Positions 36,040-40,889 of a stretch of 40,889 nucleotides of DNA are shown here, piece by piece. The position numbers and the translations under genes are program-made. Position 1 is the stretch's first letter. Every line of letters starts with the position of its first letter. The notes under the pieces were generated by a model, which ran no database searches, was not told the DNA's origin, and saw only the letters and a program-made list of their open reading frames with translations. The DNA lies in NCBI GenBank assembly GCA_000998025.1, contig LCJG01000015.1, positions 1-40,889 on the forward strand, written 5' to 3'. Source of the stretch: Candidatus Collierbacteria bacterium GW2011_GWB1_44_6. GTDB taxonomy: Bacteria; Patescibacteriota; Microgenomatia; UBA1400; MFAQ01.

Positions 36040-38184
36040 GTGAACTTAGTCAACCTATTTGGCAATAAATCAAAAAATCCCGAGCCGGAATATTTCTTGG
36101 CTATCGAAATTCACGAATCACTGATAAAAACTGCTCTGTGGGAGGTATTAGAAGGTCAGCCTGAGGTGGTGAACGTGGGCTCATATGAGTCGTGGACCGA
36201 AGAAGAATCTCTTATAAACGGCGTTGATTCCTCATTGGATCAGGCCATAAAAGTCATCAAAAGTCAGCCAAAGCGGACAATCATTGGCTTGCCCGACTCT
36301 TGGATGGAAAACGAAAAAATCCATTCTTCCAAAACTAAACTAATCAATCACTTATTCAAAGAGCTGGGGCTGGAACCTATTGGAGTAGTCACCATCAATA
36401 GGGCAATCGCGCATTACCTAAAAAAGAAAGAGGGTATGCCTCCCACTGTCATCCTTCTTGAGGTGTACACCAGTAAGGTGGCCGTTTCTTATGTGTATCT
36501 GGGTGTAGTAACCAAAACCGAAGAGGTGGCCAGGTCGGGCGATCTAGCGCACGATGTCGAGGAAGGGCTCACCCGAATGGACCTGCCCAATTACCCAGCA
36601 CGATTTATTTTGACCAATGGTGGAGGCTTGGAAGAAGAGTCCGAGCAACTCACCGCCTTCCCTTGGACAGACAGACTTCCCTTTAAGCACATACCCAAGG
36701 TGGAAATCCTTCCTGTTGATTTTTCCATCAAATCAATTGCTCTTACTGGGGGCATCGAAGCAGTCCAGTATTTAGGCTTGGAGGTCAAAGAAGATGAGGC
36801 CAATTTGGTTATACCAGAGGAACCCCCCTCTTCTATGGAGGAACTTGGATTTTCCTACGAGGAGACCTCTCCGCCATCGACAATTCCCCTGGCCGTACCA
36901 GTTAGTCCTCCGTTGGTAATGAGTGATGAGGGGTCTGAGACTTACGAAGAAAATGAGCCCGAATACGCCTTTAAGGAAGATAGCGACACTGTCTCGCCTA
37001 AAAAAATACCTCATTTCAAGCTCCCCGTTCCAACACTTCCAAAAATTACCCTACCAAAGTTACCACGTCTGAGTCTGGTTATCCTCATTACCCTACCGTT
37101 GCTTTTGATCTTGGGAGTTTTAAGCTATTTATATTTTGGAAAAGCTCAAATCACCATTCATTTCACTCCGCAGAAAATTACCAAACAAATTGGCATTGCC
37201 ATAGCTGAAACTCCACAAGAGGGGATACCAACGCTTATAGCCACCAAGAAAACTTTTTCAGGCACTGCAGTAGAGTCCGCCTCCACCACTGGTACGGCTA
37301 CTGTCGGTGACAAAGCTACGGGCAGCATCACGATTGGAAACAAATCAGTCGCGCCAATCATTCTCAAAGCAGGTACCACAATCACTAGCGATACTGGTAA
37401 ATATTCTTTCACTCTTCAGAATTCCGTCACAGTTGCCTCAGCCAGTGCCGATTCTCTGGATACCATTTCCGGAAAAGTTTCAGGAGTCTCGGTCACGGCA
37501 GCAAAAATTGGAGCAGAATTCAATCTTCCCAAAGACACGATCTTTACCGTCGACAATTTTTCAAAATCGATAGCCGCAGCCGTTGCCGAGGGAGACTTTA
37601 CCGGAGGCACTTCCCGCACAGTCAACGCTGTTTCCAAAGTTGATCAGGAAAAATTACTAGCTGCTTCAATCGAAAAGATAAAAGCCAAGGTCCAAACTGA
37701 CACTCAAACAGAAAACCCTGGGTTCAAAACTTTACCACTTTCCGAAATTCAATTTACCAAGAAGCAGTTTGATCATAATGTTTCAGAAGAGGCTACTACT
37801 CTTAGTCTGACTTTGGAAGGTTCGCTGGATGCCTTAGTCTATTCAGAAGACAGTCTTTACGAGTTGGCCGTCAAGGAGCTCAATGGCCAAATTCCTTCTG
37901 GTTCCGTCACGAAAAAAGAATCCACCAAAGTCAGCCTTGAAAATCCCAACAAATCAGACGGAAAATATTTATCGAAGCTAAATGTAGAAGCTTCACTTTA
38001 CCCGGAAATCGATAAAAACAAATTAACAGAATTTATTAAAGGCAAAGTGGCCGCTGGCACGCGCCACTTTTTTGAGCCCATCCCCGGCTTCACCGGTGTT
38101 GATGTAAGGATGACTCCTGCTGTACCCATGCTTACCAAGATATTTCCTCTTCGGAATATAAACTTTGAGTTAGTCAGTAATTGA
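36040..38184 (+). CDS. Membrane protein: actin-like (PilM/FtsA-like) N-terminal region, TM, C-terminal baseplate-J-like region, GTG start
   Basis: ORF 714 aa; TM LSLVILITLPLLLILGVLSYLYFG; beta-rich ITIHFTPQKITKQIGI...KATGSITIGNKSVAPIILKAGTTITS. Confidence 0.6.
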   Translation: MNLVNLFGNKSKNPEPEYFLAIEIHESLIKTALWEVLEGQPEVVNVGSYESWTEEESLINGVDSSLDQAIKVIKSQPKRTIIGLPDSWMENEKIHSSKTKLINHLFKELGLEPIGVVTINRAIAHYLKKKEGMPPTVILLEVYTSKVAVSYVYLGVVTKTEEVARSGDLAHDVEEGLTRMDLPNYPARFILTNGGGLEEESEQLTAFPWTDRLPFKHIPKVEILPVDFSIKSIALTGGIEAVQYLGLEVKEDEANLVIPEEPPSSMEELGFSYEETSPPSTIPLAVPVSPPLVMSDEGSETYEENEPEYAFKEDSDTVSPKKIPHFKLPVPTLPKITLPKLPRLSLVILITLPLLLILGVLSYLYFGKAQITIHFTPQKITKQIGIAIAETPQEGIPTLIATKKTFSGTAVESASTTGTATVGDKATGSITIGNKSVAPIILKAGTTITSDTGKYSFTLQNSVTVASASADSLDTISGKVSGVSVTAAKIGAEFNLPKDTIFTVDNFSKSIAAAVAEGDFTGGTSRTVNAVSKVDQEKLLAASIEKIKAKVQTDTQTENPGFKTLPLSEIQFTKKQFDHNVSEEATTLSLTLEGSLDALVYSEDSLYELAVKELNGQIPSGSVTKKESTKVSLENPNKSDGKYLSKLNVEASLYPEIDKNKLTEFIKGKVAAGTRHFFEPIPGFTGVDVRMTPAVPMLTKIFPLRNINFELVSN

Positions 38185-38185
38185 C

Positions 38186-38938
38186 ATGCTCTATAGTTAC
38201 CGCAAAGCCACCAAAGACAATCCTCACCCTGGGCGGCGCATACCCCTGTATTTGAAAACCGTCCCCACTTTGGTGTCTGCCTTGGGACTAAGTATTCTTG
38301 CCGGAGTAGCCTACCCCGTAGTGAGCTATCAATTGAAAGGATTAAGTTTTTTTAGCATTGCTGATTCCGGTCTTCTTTCACCCATCTATTACGAATCTCA
38401 GGCAAACAATAACGGAGACCCTATCGTCATACAGGGTGCCGACTATACCAAGGCTAGCAGTTGGTTCCCTGGCACACCACAAAATGATCTATTTGCCTCA
38501 AAAAAAATCTTAGAGGCAGAGGTTCCTGACAATTATTCAATTTCCATTCCTTCTCTCGGGATTTTCGACGCCGAAGTCGCACTCAAAGATGAAGACTTAA
38601 CCAAGCACCTGGTCCAATATCCCCAAACCGCTCTACCGGGACAAATTGGAGCCCCTGTAATCTTTGGCCACTCGACGTTGCCTCAGCTCTTCGACCCAAA
38701 AAAGTACACCACGATTTTTTCCACCCTCCCCAAAGTTAAAATTGGTTCTGATATTATCGTCAAATACAGCGGTACCGAGTACACTTATCGGATTAATAAG
38801 ACCTATGAAGTCATGCCCAAAGAGCTTTGGGTTCTCCGTCAAGAATATTCGGACAAGACCTTAAAGCTCATTACTTGTGTCCCCCCCGGCACCACCCTCC
38901 GGCGTTTAGTTGTCGAAGGCGATCTCATTCAAAACTGA
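38186..38938 (+). CDS. Sortase family transpeptidase
   Basis: ORF 250 aa; N-terminal TM, catalytic His (GHSTL), Cys (LKLITCVPP), Arg (TTLRRLVVEG). Confidence 0.85.
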   Translation: MLYSYRKATKDNPHPGRRIPLYLKTVPTLVSALGLSILAGVAYPVVSYQLKGLSFFSIADSGLLSPIYYESQANNNGDPIVIQGADYTKASSWFPGTPQNDLFASKKILEAEVPDNYSISIPSLGIFDAEVALKDEDLTKHLVQYPQTALPGQIGAPVIFGHSTLPQLFDPKKYTTIFSTLPKVKIGSDIIVKYSGTEYTYRINKTYEVMPKELWVLRQEYSDKTLKLITCVPPGTTLRRLVVEGDLIQN

Positions 38939-38966
38939 CGTACTCGTCATCCTCTATAATACCTCC

Positions 38967-39359
38967 ATGCCCATTATTCTTTGTCTTGACCCCGGTACTG
39001 CCCATACAGGTATTGCCGTATCATACGAGGGAGAACTCGCCAACCCACTTGATACTATTTATGAAAAAGATCTTGATAAGCTAGTAGTGGGTCTCCTTCC
39101 CTTTATCGTTCGCTTTAACCCAGACAAAGTCATCCTCGGCACTCCGGAACATGGTCCCCTAAAAAGTTTTGCTCAGGACCTTGGAGGCAGACTCAAAAAA
39201 GTATTTTCCGGAGAAATTATCTACTTTGAAGAAGATCTCAGCAGCCGCAAGGCCCGTCATCAAATGAAAGAAGTCGGGAAGACTCTCATAAAAAGGAAAC
39301 AGTTAGAGCATCAAACCGCCGCCGCCGTCATTCTTCAAGAGTATCTAGATTCCCTATAA
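38967..39359 (+). CDS. ruvX: YqgF/RuvX-type Holliday junction resolvase-like protein
   Basis: MPIILCLDPGTAHTGIAVS...AAAVILQEYLDSL; start trimmed from 38910 track ORF; TATAAT 6 nt upstream. Confidence 0.75.
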   Translation: MPIILCLDPGTAHTGIAVSYEGELANPLDTIYEKDLDKLVVGLLPFIVRFNPDKVILGTPEHGPLKSFAQDLGGRLKKVFSGEIIYFEEDLSSRKARHQMKEVGKTLIKRKQLEHQTAAAVILQEYLDSL

Positions 39360-39404
39360 AACCGCGGCAATCCAAAGTAATAACCCATCGTATATAATCA
39401 AAAT

Positions 39405-39614
39405 ATGTTCAAGAATATTATCGCTCCTGTTCAAGCCTGGTTGTTGTCTCGAGGAATCTGTGTTGGCTGTGGTACACCTCTTGCAGAAGGCAACAAAAAA
39501 CCTTCTTCCAAGGTCAAAGATACCGACCAAGTTACCTGTAATAAGTGCGGCCGAATTTTTATCTACAATCCGAAGACAAACACCTATCGTCGTGCACTTC
39601 TCAGTGAAGTCTAA
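39405..39614 (+). CDS. Zinc-ribbon small protein
   Basis: ORF 69 aa with CVGC and CNKC pairs. Confidence 0.65.
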   Translation: MFKNIIAPVQAWLLSRGICVGCGTPLAEGNKKPSSKVKDTDQVTCNKCGRIFIYNPKTNTYRRALLSEV

Positions 39615-39620
39615 AAAAAC

Positions 39621-40601
39621 ATGTTAAAGCGTTTCTTTATTGCAATTACTCTTTTGGCCATGCTCGGCTTCGCCTGGTACTTTCAAGCCATCCAGCCTGT
39701 CACCCGAGAGCGTCTTCCCACGGTTGATTTTGAAATCAAGCCCGGTACCGGCATTGATCAAATAGCAAATGATCTAAGCGTCTCTCGTCTTATTCGCTCC
39801 CGGGTCGCCTTCAAAATCACCGTTATTCGCCTGGGAATAGCCAGCAAAATTCAAGCCGGCTATTTTAAGCTTACCCCAAGTATGGATGCCACCGACTTGG
39901 CCGAAGCTCTTACCCGTGCTTACGCCCGCCAGGTACGTGTGACCATTCCCGAAGGTTTGCGAAGTGAAGAAATCAATTTACTTCTTGAGAAAGCCTTTAG
40001 TCAAACTAAAGACAATCAGTATAACCCTAGTGAATTCACCTCTCTATCCAGAGGGAAAGAGGGACATCTGTTTCCCGATACCTACGATTTTATTCCCGAA
40101 GCTTCTGCCTCAGACATAATTCGTCGTATGACAGATCAGTTCGAAAAGGTTACCGTCGACATCTCAAAAAATAATCTAAAAGAAATAATTATCTTGGCCT
40201 CTTTACTCGAAAGAGAGGCCGCTTCGTCGCAAGAAATGCCAAAAGTGGCAGGAGTCATGATTAAAAGAATCGAAGCTGATTGGCCATTACAGATCGACGC
40301 CACCGTTCAATACGCTCTGGGATCTGTGCGTTGTAAGCAGTTAGATTGTGACTGGTGGAAGGACAATCTTTCCAAGGAAGACATTCGCTTCAATTCGCCT
40401 TACAACACTTATCTAAATACCGGTTTACCTCCTGCCCCCATTTCCAATCCAGGTCGGGATGCCCTAAAGGCGGCAGCTAGTCCAGAAAAAAGCTCAGCTT
40501 GGTTTTATCTTCACGATTTAAACGGCAACATTCACTATGCCGACACTATCGAACAGCACAATAAAAACATCTGCCTCTATCTGAAAAAAGACTGTAAATA
40601 A
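39621..40601 (+). CDS. mltG: Endolytic transglycosylase MltG (YceG)
   Basis: ORF 326 aa; IPEGLRSEEI, FPDTYDF, ASLLEREA, INATVQYALG-like DATVQYALG, SPYNTYLNTGLPPAPISNPG. Confidence 0.96.
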   Translation: MLKRFFIAITLLAMLGFAWYFQAIQPVTRERLPTVDFEIKPGTGIDQIANDLSVSRLIRSRVAFKITVIRLGIASKIQAGYFKLTPSMDATDLAEALTRAYARQVRVTIPEGLRSEEINLLLEKAFSQTKDNQYNPSEFTSLSRGKEGHLFPDTYDFIPEASASDIIRRMTDQFEKVTVDISKNNLKEIIILASLLEREAASSQEMPKVAGVMIKRIEADWPLQIDATVQYALGSVRCKQLDCDWWKDNLSKEDIRFNSPYNTYLNTGLPPAPISNPGRDALKAAASPEKSSAWFYLHDLNGNIHYADTIEQHNKNICLYLKKDCK

Positions 40602-40604
40602 TTT

Positions 40605-40647
40605 CGTCCTTGCGCGATTCGGTACTCCGAACCAAAGCAATCCAAGG
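40605..40647 (+). repeat. Hairpin repeat half-unit
   Basis: CGTCCTTGCGCGATTCGGTACTCCGAACCAAAGCAATCCAAGG; stem TTGC/GCAA. Confidence 0.75.
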
Positions 40648-40674
40648 TCAAGTAAAATCCCATCGTCACTTCAC

Positions 40675-40703
40675 AAAAAACCGGTGGCCTTTCGGCTCAC
40701 CGG
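40675..40703 (-). terminator. Intrinsic terminator for minus-strand CDS at window end
   Basis: Minus strand CCGGTG-a-GCC-gaaa-GGC-CACCGG-TTTTTT. Confidence 0.85.
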
Positions 40704-40719
40704 TATGTCAACCGTATAG

Positions 40720-40889
40720 TCATCTCTTGAACTTTTCACTAAAAATACGTGCGTTGAAGCTGAGAGCGTTCTGTTCGATATAACCTTTTTGCCACTTCAG
40801 CTCATTTCTGGCAAAGTAAACATCCTCAAGTTCTGCTCCGCAGATTTCAGCTAAACGGATATTCTCCCTATACTCAGCGATGATTCTTG
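40720..40889 (-). CDS. C-terminal fragment of unidentified protein, 5' end outside window
   Basis: Manual translation ...RIIAEYRENIRLAEICGAELEDVYFARNELKWQKGYIEQNALSFNARIFSEKFKR*, followed by a terminator. Confidence 0.6.
   Translation of the reverse strand, partial: RIIAEYRENIRLAEICGAELEDVYFARNELKWQKGYIEQNALSFNARIFSEKFKR

Noticed and set aside
1-40889. CRISPR arrays, tRNA or rRNA genes
   Set aside because: No regularly spaced repeats, and no cloverleaf or rRNA signature noticed by eye in the intergenic regions; tRNAscan-SE/Infernal would be needed to exclude RNAs firmly.

Overview
Gene-dense window that looks like a Candidate Phyla Radiation (Patescibacteria, Microgenomates-like) chromosome; the taxonomy is inferred from short, domain-trimmed housekeeping proteins and gene order. 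Left end, minus strand: 3'-truncated FAD oxidoreductase, LPXTG Cys-rich surface protein, second Cys-rich protein, FN3-type surface protein, small membrane protein, PilO-like, PilN-like and a truncated rpsT. Then murJ, lepA, a frameshifted GH39-like glycosidase, hrcA-grpE-dnaK-dnaJ (degenerate CIRCE), PLD-family protein, nusA-infB-degenerate nrnA, rpsO-pnp, HAD, a protease-less Lon-like ATPase, an ATP-grasp ligase, RNase J, DUF559 nuclease, ftsK, RodZ-like, alaS, an actin-like/baseplate-J-like membrane protein, sortase, yqgF/ruvX and mltG. Most interesting signals: (1) a dispersed hairpin-repeat superfamily whose stem bases covary between copies, inserted in-frame in two proteins (LepA, FAD oxidoreductase) and supplying the stop codon of grpE; (2) an exact 34-bp tandem duplication that frameshifts the GH39-like gene (removing one copy restores a 464-codon ORF); (3) an rpsT missing its middle; (4) a self-contained small-gene cassette flanked by ~27-nt direct repeats; (5) a palindromic repeat next to a DUF559 nuclease; (6) a Lon AAA+ module cut at both domain boundaries and lacking the usual pore-loop motif. 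No database search was run; family names are from motif recognition.
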